From Phenylobacterium koreense (GTDB taxonomy: Bacteria; Pseudomonadota; Alphaproteobacteria; Caulobacterales; Caulobacteraceae), in the NCBI RefSeq assembly GCF_040545335.1, contig NZ_JBEPLU010000002.1, positions 496,001-560,000 on the forward strand: a stretch of DNA of 64,000 bases. Reading direction: 5' to 3'. Numbering within the stretch: the first letter of the stretch is position 1; each line of letters opens with the position of its first letter. The translations under genes were made by a program, and so were the position numbers. Below the pieces are notes generated by a model. The model was not told where the DNA came from. It saw only the letters and a list, made by a program, of their open reading frames with translations, and searched no databases. This document shows, one piece after another, positions 53,216-62,202 of the stretch.

Positions 53216-54325
53216 ATGCGACGGGCGGTGGCCTGCTTGGCGGGCGCGATCGCGCTGATGGGCGGCGTCGCCCACGCGCAAGTCACCGGCGTGGTGACGC
53301 ACACCAGTGGAAAGACACAGTTCCAGCCGGGTGCGGACCCCGACGACACCGGCATCGCAATCTTCCAGGGGGAGCAGCTCAACCTGATGGCTGGCGGCAA
53401 CGCCTTCGGATCGGCGGGCAGCTTCACCTCCACCTCGGACATCAGCGACCAGGTCGTCGAGTTCCAGAACGGCAACATCGCCGGCGGAGCGCTGGCCCAC
53501 CTCACCTCGCGGACGGTGGTCGACATCAGCTTCACCAACGACGGGGACACGGCCGTCATCCCGACCCTGCACTCCACGATCACCCCGGCGGGCATGGGCT
53601 TCTTCGCCGCCCGCGAGTGCCTCAACGTCATTACCGGATGCACCGCCGGCGCGACCTATCCCGGCGATTTCCACGATTTTCAGGACTTCACGACGAACGA
53701 TCCGGCCGGCCGACTGGCCGGCGCGTCCTTCACCTTCCGGATCACCGGCGGCGATGAGGTTGTCTATGAGCTGAAGGGCAATATCGCCCTGCTGTACGAC
53801 GCCGCGTCCAATTCGAACGTTATCGTCAGCGACATGAACGCCGCCCAGGCGGCCTTGGCGGGCTTCCGTCCGGTCGCCGACGACGGCAGCCAGAAGGAGT
53901 TCGGCTTCGTCTGGGACGCCACGGACATCGAGGTCGCCTTCCCCAAGGGCTCCCTGCTGCTGCCCGGCGAATCCTCGACCCTGACCTACGAGACGATCGT
54001 CGAGAGCTACAGCTACGCCGACTGCTTCAAGCTGCAGACCGGTTCGTGCCTGGTCGCCTATTCCTCGTTCGGCGACCCGATCGGGCGCGGCGGAGGCATC
54101 AAGCCATCACTGTTGAAGGTCGCGTCGAACGAGAGCTCCAGCTTCCAGGTCGATCAGTTCGACTTCGCCTATCCGACCTTCAGCAAGGGCGTGCTGACCT
54201 TCAAGCCCGTCTCCGCTTCGGCGGTCCCCGAACCCGATAGCTGGGCGCTGATGATCGTCGGCTTCGGTGCTCTGGGCGCCGCCTTCCGACGGCAACGGCG
54301 ATGGATGGTTCCCCGCATACTGTAA
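53216..54325 (+). CDS. PEPxxWA-CTERM sorting-domain protein
   Basis: This 369-residue exported protein has a signal peptide (MRRAVACLAGAIALMGGVAH, cut near AHAQ), a beta-rich middle with two Cys pairs (RECLNVITGC and DCFKLQTGSC), and a C-terminal PEPDSWALMIVGFGALG signal followed by RRQRR. This PEPxxWA signal is cleaved by exosortase-type enzymes and sorts proteins to the surface. A short extension (WMVPRIL) follows the arginines and overlaps the next gene. The body has no known fold. The last 25 bases are also the start of the TIR gene. Confidence 0.85.
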   Translation: MRRAVACLAGAIALMGGVAHAQVTGVVTHTSGKTQFQPGADPDDTGIAIFQGEQLNLMAGGNAFGSAGSFTSTSDISDQVVEFQNGNIAGGALAHLTSRTVVDISFTNDGDTAVIPTLHSTITPAGMGFFAARECLNVITGCTAGATYPGDFHDFQDFTTNDPAGRLAGASFTFRITGGDEVVYELKGNIALLYDAASNSNVIVSDMNAAQAALAGFRPVADDGSQKEFGFVWDATDIEVAFPKGSLLLPGESSTLTYETIVESYSYADCFKLQTGSCLVAYSSFGDPIGRGGGIKPSLLKVASNESSSFQVDQFDFAYPTFSKGVLTFKPVSASAVPEPDSWALMIVGFGALGAAFRRQRRWMVPRIL

Positions 54326-56202
54326 CGCCGCGCTACAAGGCCTTCCTGAGCTATAGTCATCGGGACAAGGCGACGGCAGTGTGGCTGCATCGCGCGCTGG
54401 AATCCTATCGCCTGCCCTCGAAGCTGGTCGGCTCGGCCACCGGGATCGGGAAGGTTCCGGCGCGTATCAGGCCGATCTTCCGCGACCGGGAGGAATTGTC
54501 CGCCTCCCATGACCTGGGAAGCGAGATCAGCGCGGCACTGGCGGCGTCGGAGTTCCTGATCGTCATCTGCTCCCCTGCAGCGGCCGCTTCGAAGTGGGTG
54601 AACCAGGAGATCCTGAACTTCAAGCAGATGCACGGCGAGCATCGCGTGCTGGCCCTGATCGCCGGCGGCGAGCCGTTTTCACCGCCCGCCAAGGCCGACG
54701 AGGAGTGCTTCCCGGCCAGCCTTCGCTACCAGATCGCCCCCGACGGCCGGCTGTCCGAACGCCCCGCCGAGCCGGTGGCGGCCGACATTCGCCCCGAGGC
54801 GGACGGCAAGCGCCTGGCCAAGCTCAAGCTGGTCGCCGGCCTGACGGGACTGCGCCTGGACGATCTCATCCAGCGCGAGACCCAACGGCGGCTGCGGAAC
54901 GCCGGACTGGTCGCCGGAGCCGCCAGCGTCGGCATGCTGGCCGCCGGTGCGCTCGCGGCCTATGCGAACGCCCGCCGGATCGAGGCGAACGAGCAGCGCG
55001 AGATCGCCGAGCGCGAAGCCCGCGCAGCCAAGACGGCGTCGGACTTTCTGATCGGCACCTTCGTCCTGACCAATCCGGCCACGGAAAACCCACGGGAGAT
55101 CACCGCGCTCACAGTGCTCGAACGAGGCGCAGAACGCGCACGGGAAGAATTGGCCGAGCAGCCGCAGATCCAGGCCAGGCTGATCGGGACGATCGGGCGG
55201 GCCTACAACAATCTTGGCCTGTTCAGCGAGGCGCGCCGACTGCTGGAGACCTCGTCCGGCGCCATAGGTCGGGCCGGGCCGGAAGGCGCCAACGCCGAGC
55301 TGGCGCTGGCCATGACCTATCTGCAGCTCGGCTTGCTGGACAAGTCCGCCGCCAGCGTCCGCAAGGCCGAGGCCCTGCTCGGCTCGGACGCCGACCAGTT
55401 TGCGGACATTCGCGCCAGCGCCGAGTTCACCCGCGGGATGATCTACACGGCCAATGGCGAGCTGACCGAAAGCCTCGACGCCTTCGCCCGCAGCCTGAAG
55501 CTCTACCGCTCCATGCCGCGGCCCGACGATCGCAAGATCGCCGCGGTGCTGGTGTCGCAAGGCAGCGTGCTCTCCGACAGCGGTCAGTTCGAGAAGGCCG
55601 AGACGGCGCTGATCGAGGCCCTGGAAATCCACCAGCGCGTGCTGGGGCAGCAGCACCTGTCGACCGGCCAGACCTGGTTCATGCTGGCGCAGAACGCCTT
55701 CCTGGAGGGCAACCTGCCGATCGCCGAGGCGCGGATCAACACGGCCCTGACGATCGAGCGCCAGATGCTCGACGACGACAATCCGATCATTGCGGACTCG
55801 CTGTCGATGCAGGGCCAGATCCTTCAGGGCCAGGGGCGGCTACCGCAGGCGGAGAAGTCGCTGGAGGAGGCGATCGCGATCTATCGGAAGGCGTTCGGCG
55901 GGCCGCACTATCTGATCGGGATCGCGGAAATCTATCTGGCGCTGGTGGAGTCCGAGCGGGGGCGGACGGCCAAGGCCCTGGCCATCCTGGACGACGCCAA
56001 GACGAACTACGACGCCAGCTATGGCGGCCTGCACGCCAACCATGGCGACCTGCTGGTCAACCGGGCGACGATCCTGGCCCGGGCCGGGCGGCGCCCGGAG
56101 GCCCTGGCCGACTGCGCCAAGGGCATGAAGATCCTGGGGCAGACGCTTGGGGCCGAGGCCGCCTTCACCAAGCAGCTCGGCGAGGTTTGCGCGAAACTGT
56201 GA
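54301..56202 (+). CDS. TIR-domain protein with one membrane helix and TPR repeats
   Basis: This 633-residue protein begins with a TIR domain (about 8-135; YKAFLSYSHRDKATAVWLH, IRPIFRDREELS, SEFLIVICSP). The NADase-type Glu is Glu103 in SKWVNQEIL. A linker is followed by a transmembrane helix (about 202-222, GLVAGAASVGMLAAGALAA), a coiled stretch of AREAEREA type, and about eight TPR-like units (270-620; for example IGTIGRAYNNLGLFSEARRLLE). The start overlaps the PEP-CTERM gene by 25 bases. It could be an immune NADase or a signalling adaptor. Many TIR-TPR proteins of alphaproteobacteria have no tested role. Confidence 0.85.
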   Translation: MDGSPHTVTPRYKAFLSYSHRDKATAVWLHRALESYRLPSKLVGSATGIGKVPARIRPIFRDREELSASHDLGSEISAALAASEFLIVICSPAAAASKWVNQEILNFKQMHGEHRVLALIAGGEPFSPPAKADEECFPASLRYQIAPDGRLSERPAEPVAADIRPEADGKRLAKLKLVAGLTGLRLDDLIQRETQRRLRNAGLVAGAASVGMLAAGALAAYANARRIEANEQREIAEREARAAKTASDFLIGTFVLTNPATENPREITALTVLERGAERAREELAEQPQIQARLIGTIGRAYNNLGLFSEARRLLETSSGAIGRAGPEGANAELALAMTYLQLGLLDKSAASVRKAEALLGSDADQFADIRASAEFTRGMIYTANGELTESLDAFARSLKLYRSMPRPDDRKIAAVLVSQGSVLSDSGQFEKAETALIEALEIHQRVLGQQHLSTGQTWFMLAQNAFLEGNLPIAEARINTALTIERQMLDDDNPIIADSLSMQGQILQGQGRLPQAEKSLEEAIAIYRKAFGGPHYLIGIAEIYLALVESERGRTAKALAILDDAKTNYDASYGGLHANHGDLLVNRATILARAGRRPEALADCAKGMKILGQTLGAEAAFTKQLGEVCAKL

Positions 56203-56208
56203 GGGCGA

Positions 56209-57573
56209 TCAGGCCGCCCGCGCCACGACCCGGTTGCGACCGGTGGCCTTGGCCTCGTAGACGGCCTCGTCGGCGCGCTTGAGCAAGGCCTCGGGCTTGT
56301 CGGCGCCGCCATTGGTGGCGGCGACGCCGATTGAGATGGTGACGCTGAGCAGTTCAGCGCCGCCCATCACCCGGAACGGCGAACCGGCCACGTGCAGGCG
56401 GATACGCTCGGCGATGCGCTGGGCGTCGACGATGCTGGTGTCGGGCATGACCACCACGAACTCCTCGCCGCCGTAGCGGCAAGGCAGGTCCACGGCCCGG
56501 ACGTTGGAGGCCAGCCGCACGGCGAACTCGCGCAGCACCTCGTCGCCGACGTCGTGGCCGTAGCCGTCGTTGATCTTCTTGAAGTGGTCGATGTCGATCA
56601 GCAGGCTGGCGACCGGGTCGCCGCCGTGGCCGGCTCGGCGGACCAGGGCCTCGAGCTGGCTGACCATGTAGCGCCGGTTGTGCAGGCCGGTGAGCTGGTC
56701 GGTGACGGCGAGCTCCAGCGAATGGTCGAGGTTGTCGCGCAGATAGTCAGTATAGCGCTTGCGCCGGATCTGGGTGCGGGCGCGGGCGGCCAGCTCTTGC
56801 GGGTCGATCGGCTTGGGCAGGATGTCGTTGACGCCGATCTCCAGCGCCTTCACGACCCGCGAACGCTCGTCGTAATCCACCACCGCGAGGATCGGCAGGT
56901 GGCGAGTGGCCTCGTCCGAACGGATCTGGGCCGCGAACCGCAGGCCGTCGAACGAACGGGCGGTGGCGTTGACGATGATGAGGTCGGCCATGCCCCTGGC
57001 GCTGAGCAGGGCCTTCTCGACGTCCCCCTCGATCACGGGCCGATGCTCTATGGCGAGTTCGGCGGCGACGCGCTGGGCCTGGCGCTCGTGGTCGTCGACG
57101 ATGAGGACGCGCCCCCCTGCCCCGCCCAGGCGCGAGGCGGAACCGGCGATGACGCCCATGCGGCGGCCGGACGCCTCGCGGTCGCGCAGCTCGTCGATGA
57201 CCATCTTCAGGCGGGTGAGGCTGCGCACGCGAGCGAACAGCATCATGTCGTCGATCGGCTTGGTCAGAAACTCGTCGGCGCCCGCCTCCAGGCCGGCGAT
57301 GCGGTCGCCGCGTCCGTCGAGGGCGGTGACCAGGACCACCGGCAGGTGGCGCGTCTCGGGATCGTTCTTCAGGCGACGGCAAACCTGGAAGCCGTCCATG
57401 CCCGGCATCATCACGTCGAGCAGGACGATGTCCGGCTTCTCCTTGGCGGCAAGGGCGAGCGCCGTCGGCCCGTCATGCGCGGTGAGGACCTCGTAGTACT
57501 CGGCCGTCAGCTTGGCTTCCAGCAGACGGACGTTGGCCTCGATATCGTCGACGACAAGGATGCGTGCGGTCAT
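56209..57573 (-). CDS. pleD: PleD-type diguanylate cyclase with two receiver domains
   Basis: This 454-residue response regulator makes c-di-GMP. The first receiver has phospho-acceptor Asp53 (LLDVMMPG). The second is an adaptor receiver lacking a clear phospho-Asp. The GGDEF domain carries GGEEF at 368-372 and the inhibitory I-site R359-A-V-D362. These residue numbers are those of C. crescentus PleD, which drives the swarmer-to-stalked change. It follows divK with a 9-base gap on the same strand, forming the known operon. Confidence 0.98.
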   Translation of the reverse strand: MTARILVVDDIEANVRLLEAKLTAEYYEVLTAHDGPTALALAAKEKPDIVLLDVMMPGMDGFQVCRRLKNDPETRHLPVVLVTALDGRGDRIAGLEAGADEFLTKPIDDMMLFARVRSLTRLKMVIDELRDREASGRRMGVIAGSASRLGGAGGRVLIVDDHERQAQRVAAELAIEHRPVIEGDVEKALLSARGMADLIIVNATARSFDGLRFAAQIRSDEATRHLPILAVVDYDERSRVVKALEIGVNDILPKPIDPQELAARARTQIRRKRYTDYLRDNLDHSLELAVTDQLTGLHNRRYMVSQLEALVRRAGHGGDPVASLLIDIDHFKKINDGYGHDVGDEVLREFAVRLASNVRAVDLPCRYGGEEFVVVMPDTSIVDAQRIAERIRLHVAGSPFRVMGGAELLSVTISIGVAATNGGADKPEALLKRADEAVYEAKATGRNRVVARAA

Positions 57574-57582
57574 GCGGCGGCG

Positions 57583-57948
57583 TCAGTTCAGCAACCGCCG
57601 TATGGTGTCGAGGAAATGCGACACCGAGATCGGCTTGGAGATATAGGCCTCGCAGCCGCCCTCCCGAATCCGTTCCTCGTCACCCTTCATGGCGAAGGCG
57701 GTCACCGCGACGACCGGGATAGAGGCCAGTTCGTCGTCCTCCTTCAGCCACTTGGTGACCTCCAGGCCGGAAATCTCGGGGAGCTGGATGTCCATGAGGA
57801 TGAGGTCGGGGCGGTGCTCCCGCGCCAGCGCGAGCGCCTGCAGCCCCTCGCGCGTCTGCAGGGTCTCGTAGCCTTGGGCATCGAGCAGATCATGAAAGAG
57901 TTTCATGTTCAGCTCGTTGTCCTCGACGATGAGGACTCTCTTGGCCAT
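57583..57948 (-). CDS. divK: Single-domain response regulator DivK
   Basis: This 121-residue receiver has Asp53 as acceptor ([12 protein letters not shown]), acidic pair Glu9-Asp10 (VEDNELN), Thr in VTAFAM and Lys in ISKPIS. DivK controls CtrA activity and asymmetric division in Caulobacterales, with the DivJ and PleC kinases. It is the first gene of the divK-pleD operon. A CtrA-type motif lies upstream, and the gene is divergent from the HAD-like gene. Confidence 0.97.
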   Translation of the reverse strand: MAKRVLIVEDNELNMKLFHDLLDAQGYETLQTREGLQALALAREHRPDLILMDIQLPEISGLEVTKWLKEDDELASIPVVAVTAFAMKGDEERIREGGCEAYISKPISVSHFLDTIRRLLN

Positions 57949-58026
57949 CTTGATCTCGACGATGTTTCGAGCCCACGACTACGCCGCTCTGGCCCTACCT
58001 GTTGATCCTTGATCACACGGATATCC

Positions 58027-58041
58027 TTAAACTCGCGTTAG
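58027..58041 (-). promoter_or_regulatory. CtrA-box-like motif upstream of divK
   Basis: TTAA (58027-58030), seven bases, then TTAG (58038-58041) match the CtrA consensus TTAA-N7-TTAA with one change. The site lies 79 bases before the divK start codon and 20 bases before the divergent HAD-like gene. CtrA control of divK is known in C. crescentus. The match here is a candidate. Confidence 0.45.
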
Positions 58042-58060
58042 CCGAGATTGGAGAACCCCG

Positions 58061-58726
58061 TTGGCGCAAACGCCCCGAGAGTTTCCGCAAAGGCCGCCGA
58101 ACCTGGCGGAGATGGGCGTCGATCCCGATCGGCCGCTGCTGCTGGTGGATGTGGACGAGGTGCTGGGCCTGTTCATGCAGGGCTTCGGCCGTTTCCTGGA
58201 GGATCGGGGACTGGAGTTCCGGGTCGACCGGTTCGCCCTGTTCCAGAACATCTACCGACCGGGCGAAACGCAGCACCTGCCGATCGACGAAGGGCGCTCG
58301 CACTTCGACGACTTCTTCCGCCTGGGTTGCGGGGACATGGAACCGGCTCCAGGCGCGACGCAAGCGCTGCGCACGCTCTCGCAGCGGGCCAATGTGGTGA
58401 TCCTGACCAATGCGCCGGGCCCGGCGCGGATGGCGAGGGCGCGGTGGCTGGCCCGCCACGGCATGGACTACCCGCTGGTGCTGAACACCGGGCCGAAGGG
58501 CCCTTCCGCGGCGGCGATGGCGGGGCAGATGCGTGCGCAGGCGGCCTTCATCGACGACCTCATCTCCAACCTCGATTCGGTGGCCGAGACGGCGCCGGCG
58601 GTCAGCCGCTTCCAGATGGTGGCCGACCCTCGCCTGCGCCCCCTGGCGCCGAGCGCGCCGGACCGCCACCGGCGCATCGACGACTGGCGCGAACTGCGCG
58701 AGGCGATCGAGGCGTCGGTGTTCTAG
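58061..58726 (+). CDS. HAD-like hydrolase-family protein
   Basis: This 221-residue protein starts at TTG 58061 (MAQTPREFPQRPP) and contains the HAD motif-I-like LLLVDVDEVLGLF with its two Asp, and a motif-II-like VVILTNAP. Motif III/IV is less clear (FIDDLISNLD may supply the acidic pair). The Asp-x-Asp and Thr/Asn arrangement suggest a phosphatase, but no substrate is recognised. It is divergent from divK and converges with yceI, sharing the palindrome CTAG (58723-58726) as the two stop codons. Confidence 0.82.
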   Translation: MAQTPREFPQRPPNLAEMGVDPDRPLLLVDVDEVLGLFMQGFGRFLEDRGLEFRVDRFALFQNIYRPGETQHLPIDEGRSHFDDFFRLGCGDMEPAPGATQALRTLSQRANVVILTNAPGPARMARARWLARHGMDYPLVLNTGPKGPSAAAMAGQMRAQAAFIDDLISNLDSVAETAPAVSRFQMVADPRLRPLAPSAPDRHRRIDDWRELREAIEASVF

Positions 58727-59436
58727 GCCGCCGGCTTGGCGGGCGGGGCCGCGCCTGCCCGAGGCTGGGTGAACTCAGTCTCGATGAAGATCTCGACCTC
58801 GTCGCCGACGCCGAAGTTGGTCCCCGGGGCGGGAATGCCCGCGGTGAGGCCGAAGTCGGAGCGCTTGATCGCGCCCTGCGCCGAGAAGCCGATGCGTGAG
58901 CCGGCCGGGTCCATATCGGTGGCCGCATAGCCGCCGTTGAAGGTGACATCCAGGGTCACTGGCTTGGTCACGCCACGCAGGGTGAAGTCGCCTGTCACCT
59001 TGGCGGTGTTCGGGCCGGTGGTCTCGACCGCGGTGGACCTGAAGGTGATCTGCGGGAACCGCGCGGCGTCCAGCCAGTCCGGGCCGGTCAACTGCTTGTC
59101 GAAGTCGGGTTCGTCCAGGGGGTAGTCGGTCTCGATGGACTTGGGATCGATCGTCGCCTCGACACTCATGGCCGAGGGGTTGGCGGGATCGAAGTTCAGC
59201 TTGGCATCGACGCCGGTGAAGCGCGCGGTGTAGCGCGACAAACCCAAGTGGCTGACGCGGAAGGTGACGCTGGTGTGGGCCAGGTCGATGGCGTAGGCCC
59301 CGGCGGGCGCGGTGTTCCGGACGCCAGACGCGGCGGCCTTCTCGACCGGCGGGGCCGCCGCCTCTTTCTTTTCGGCGGTTTGCGGCGAGCAGGCGGCGAG
59401 CGTCAGAGCGGCCAGCGCCCCGGCGAGCTTGTTCAT
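58723..59436 (-). CDS. YceI-family lipoprotein
   Basis: This 237-residue protein is read from ATG 59436 behind AGGGAGGAA. It has a lipoprotein signal MNKLAGALAALTLAACS (lipidated Cys16), a Lys/Ala/Pro linker, then the YceI beta-barrel (AYAIDLAHTSVTFRVSHLG through KRSDFGL). YceI proteins are lipocalin-like barrels that bind polyisoprenoids or amphiphiles in the periplasm. The C-terminus is Pro/Ala-rich. Its stop codon shares CTAG with the HAD-like gene. It is divergent from the ROK kinase gene. Confidence 0.92.
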   Translation of the reverse strand: MNKLAGALAALTLAACSPQTAEKKEAAAPPVEKAAASGVRNTAPAGAYAIDLAHTSVTFRVSHLGLSRYTARFTGVDAKLNFDPANPSAMSVEATIDPKSIETDYPLDEPDFDKQLTGPDWLDAARFPQITFRSTAVETTGPNTAKVTGDFTLRGVTKPVTLDVTFNGGYAATDMDPAGSRIGFSAQGAIKRSDFGLTAGIPAPGTNFGVGDEVEIFIETEFTQPRAGAAPPAKPAA

Positions 59437-59554
59437 CGGCGTTCCTCCCTTTGGGCCGCGGAGCCTCGCATCAGATAGCGGCGTTCGACAACCCTGATGT
59501 GCAGCGCGATCTGAGCCGTTGAACTCCGGCGCGAAACGGAACAAACCATGACCC

Positions 59555-60448
59555 ATGATCCGGATCGGGGTGGATTTCGGCGGCACGAAGATCGAGGCCG
59601 CGGCGCTGGACGCCGACGGGCGGTTCCGCGCGCGGGTGCGCGCACCCTCCCCTCGCCAGTACGAGGCGGGCCTGGAGACCGTGCGCGAACTGGTGGCCGA
59701 GGCCGAGCGCCAGGCCGGTGTCCGCGGCGCGACCGTCGGGGTGGGAGGGCCGGGCTCGGCCTCGCCGGCCAACGGCTTGATGCGCAACGCCAATTCCACG
59801 GAGCTCAACGGCCGCCCGTTCCCCCAGGACCTGGCGCGGGTGCTGGAGCGGCCGGTGCGCTACGCCAACGACGCCAACTGCCTGGCGCTGTCCGAGGCCA
59901 CGGACGGAGCCGGCGCGGGCGCCAGGACCGTGTTCGCGGTGATCATCGGCACTGGTTGCGGCGCAGGCCTGACGGTCGATGGCCGCATCGTCGAGGGCCA
60001 CAACGGCCTGACCGGCGAATGGGGCCACATGCCCCTGCCCTGGCCGGAGGGCGAGGAGTATCCGGCCCCGGCCTGCTGGTGCGGCCAGAGCGGCTGCATG
60101 GAGCTGTGGGTTTCCGGAACCGGCCTGGCGCGCGCCCATGGCGACCGACGCTCGGCGGAGGCCATCGTGGCGGCGGCCCAGGCCGGAGATCCCGCGGCGG
60201 TCGCCAGCCTGGACCGTTACGTCGACCGGCTGGGGCGCGGACTGGCCGTGATCTGCAACGTGCTGGATCCTGACGTCATCGTGCTGGGCGGGGGGATGTC
60301 GAATGTGGGCGAACTCTACGAAGGCCTGCCCGGCCTGATCGCCGGCCGGGTCTTCTCTGACGTCTTCGAAACCCCGATCCGCCGCGCCGAGCATGGCGAC
60401 TCCTCGGGGGTGCGCGGCGCGGCCTGGCTCTGGCCGCTGGAGCCATGA
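59555..60448 (+). CDS. ROK-family sugar kinase
   Basis: This 297-residue kinase has the ATP motif DFGGTKIEAAAL, the sugar-binding YANDANCLALSEA with catalytic Asp, VIIGTGCGAGL, and the ROK zinc motif in ACWCGQSGCMELWVSG. It resembles E. coli Mak fructokinase and glucokinase-like members, and the sugar (fructose, glucose or GlcNAc) is not certain. Its stop overlaps the dinB start by 4 bases, an unusual pairing with no obvious metabolic link. Confidence 0.92.
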   Translation: MIRIGVDFGGTKIEAAALDADGRFRARVRAPSPRQYEAGLETVRELVAEAERQAGVRGATVGVGGPGSASPANGLMRNANSTELNGRPFPQDLARVLERPVRYANDANCLALSEATDGAGAGARTVFAVIIGTGCGAGLTVDGRIVEGHNGLTGEWGHMPLPWPEGEEYPAPACWCGQSGCMELWVSGTGLARAHGDRRSAEAIVAAAQAGDPAAVASLDRYVDRLGRGLAVICNVLDPDVIVLGGGMSNVGELYEGLPGLIAGRVFSDVFETPIRRAEHGDSSGVRGAAWLWPLEP

Positions 60449-61713
60449 GCGCGCTCTGCCGCGACTGCTTCCGACGCGGCGCCTTCGAGCGCCGCTGCCC
60501 GGCCTGTGGCTCGCCGCGGATCGTGGCGCACGAGGAACTGGAGCGGCTGTCCATCGCCCACATGGACTGCGACGCCTTCTATGCCTCGGTGGAGAAGCGC
60601 GACCGGCCCGAGTTCCGCGACCAGGCCGTGATCGTCGGCGGCGGCAAGCGCGGCGTGGTGACGACCTGCTGCTATATCGCCCGCATCTCCGGGGTGCGCT
60701 CGGCTATGCCGATGTTCAAGGCGCGCCAGCTCTGCCCGCAGGCGGTGATCCTCAAGCCCGACTTCGCCAAGTACCGCACCGAGAGTCGGCGGATCATGGA
60801 GTTGGTCCGGGACCTCACGCCGCTGGTGCAGCCGCTGTCGCTGGACGAGGCGTGGATGGACCTTTCCGGCACCGAGCGCCTGCACGGCGCGCCGCCGGCC
60901 GAGACCCTGGCGCGACTGCAGGCGAAGATCGAGGCCGAGATCGGCATCACCGTCTCCATCGGCCTGGCCCCCAACAAGTTCCTCGCCAAGATCGCCTCGG
61001 ACCTGGACAAGCCCCGAGGCTTTTCGGTGATCGGCGCGGCGGAGGCGCAGAGCTTCCTGGCCGGCAAGCCGGTGGGCATTATCCCCGGGGTCGGGCCGGC
61101 CATGGTCAAGTCGCTGGAGGGGGCCGGCCTCTTCAAGGTCGGCGACATCGCGCGGGCCGACCGCAAGGCCCTGGCTCAGCGGCTCGGCGCCGGCGGCCTG
61201 CGACTCTACGATCTGGCGCACGGGCGCGACGCCCGGGCGGTCAATCCCAACGAGGAGCGCAAGGGGATCAGCGCCGAGACCACCTTCAACGAAGACCTCA
61301 GCAAGGTCTCCGACCTGGAGGACCGGCTGGCGCCGCTGTGCGAGCGCGTGGCGCGTCAGGCCCGGGCCGGCGGCGTCGCGGGCCGGGTCGTCACGCTGAA
61401 GCTGCGCAAGACCGACTTCAAGATCATCACCCGCCGCCGGGCCCTGCCGGTTCCGACCCAGACGGCCAAGACCCTGTTCGCCACCGCCCGCGAACTGCTG
61501 GCCAGGGAGGCCGATGGCCGGCCCTGGCGACTGATCGGCGTAGGCATGGCCGAGTTGATCGACGCCGCGGCGGTGGAGCACGACTTCTTCGCCGGGGCCG
61601 AGCAAAAGGCCCTGGTTGAAGAAAGGGCAGTGGATAAGCTGCGTGCCCGATTCGGCCCGGGGGTGGTCACTTCGGGACGCGCCTTGGGCTCCAAGCGAAC
61701 GAACGACGATTGA
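60445..61713 (+). CDS. dinB: DNA polymerase IV (DinB) with N-terminal zinc ribbon
   Basis: This 422-residue Y-family polymerase copies damaged DNA. It begins with a Cys4 zinc-ribbon (C5, C8, C18, C21; CRDCF and CPACG) that is typical of alphaproteobacterial DinB. Catalytic acidic residues lie in AHMDCDAFYASVE and in SLDEAWMD. The little-finger domain and a C-terminal region (KLRARFGPGVVTSGRAL) follow. It is co-translated with the ROK kinase gene. No LexA box of the alphaproteobacterial type (GTTC-N7-GTTC) was found upstream of that gene. Confidence 0.95.
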   Translation: MSALCRDCFRRGAFERRCPACGSPRIVAHEELERLSIAHMDCDAFYASVEKRDRPEFRDQAVIVGGGKRGVVTTCCYIARISGVRSAMPMFKARQLCPQAVILKPDFAKYRTESRRIMELVRDLTPLVQPLSLDEAWMDLSGTERLHGAPPAETLARLQAKIEAEIGITVSIGLAPNKFLAKIASDLDKPRGFSVIGAAEAQSFLAGKPVGIIPGVGPAMVKSLEGAGLFKVGDIARADRKALAQRLGAGGLRLYDLAHGRDARAVNPNEERKGISAETTFNEDLSKVSDLEDRLAPLCERVARQARAGGVAGRVVTLKLRKTDFKIITRRRALPVPTQTAKTLFATARELLAREADGRPWRLIGVGMAELIDAAAVEHDFFAGAEQKALVEERAVDKLRARFGPGVVTSGRALGSKRTNDD

Positions 61714-61865
61714 AAGTCGCCCGTTTCCGAAGCGCTGGGCGTGACAAAAACACGCGGAAGGAGGCGTTAGGGTGTTCCGGGGCGATTTCGACCCTTCCAA
61801 ACCGCAGCCTTTTTCATATCTAATCCATTAGTAGAGAGGGCGCCTGCCCTCAGGAGACCTGTGCG

Positions 61866-62195
61866 ATGGCCGAGCGCAAGCAAGGTGATCAAGATACGGG
61901 CGTCCGGTCGGCGGTCATAACTCAGACCAAGCCGAAGACGCAGAAGCCGTCGATGTATCGCGTGCTCATCCTGAATGATGACTACACGCCGATGGAATTC
62001 GTCGTCTACGTTCTTGAGCAATACTTCAATAAGTCGCGCGAAGACGCGACGCGCATCATGCTGCACGTTCATCAGCACGGCGTAGGCGTCTGCGGCGTAT
62101 TCACTTACGAGGTCGCGGAAACCAAAGTCGCTCAGGTCGTTGATACTGCTCGCAGGCATCAACACCCTCTGCAATGCACCATGGAAAAGGATTGA
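61866..62195 (+). CDS. clpS: ClpS adaptor for N-degron substrates
   Basis: This 109-residue adaptor delivers proteins with destabilising N-termini to ClpAP. The N-terminal 28 residues are flexible. The core has [20 protein letters not shown] with the conserved Asn-Asp, and [23 protein letters not shown]. The start ATG 61866 follows AGGAGACC. A small hairpin sits just ahead of that site (61836-61851). clpA starts 7 bases downstream, forming the usual clpS-clpA operon. Confidence 0.97.
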   Translation: MAERKQGDQDTGVRSAVITQTKPKTQKPSMYRVLILNDDYTPMEFVVYVLEQYFNKSREDATRIMLHVHQHGVGVCGVFTYEVAETKVAQVVDTARRHQHPLQCTMEKD

Positions 62196-62202
62196 GGCTC
62201 AG

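Noticed and set aside
59437..59554. LexA (SOS) box before the ROK-dinB operon
   Set aside because: No GTTC-N7-GTTC or its reverse complement with correct spacing was found.
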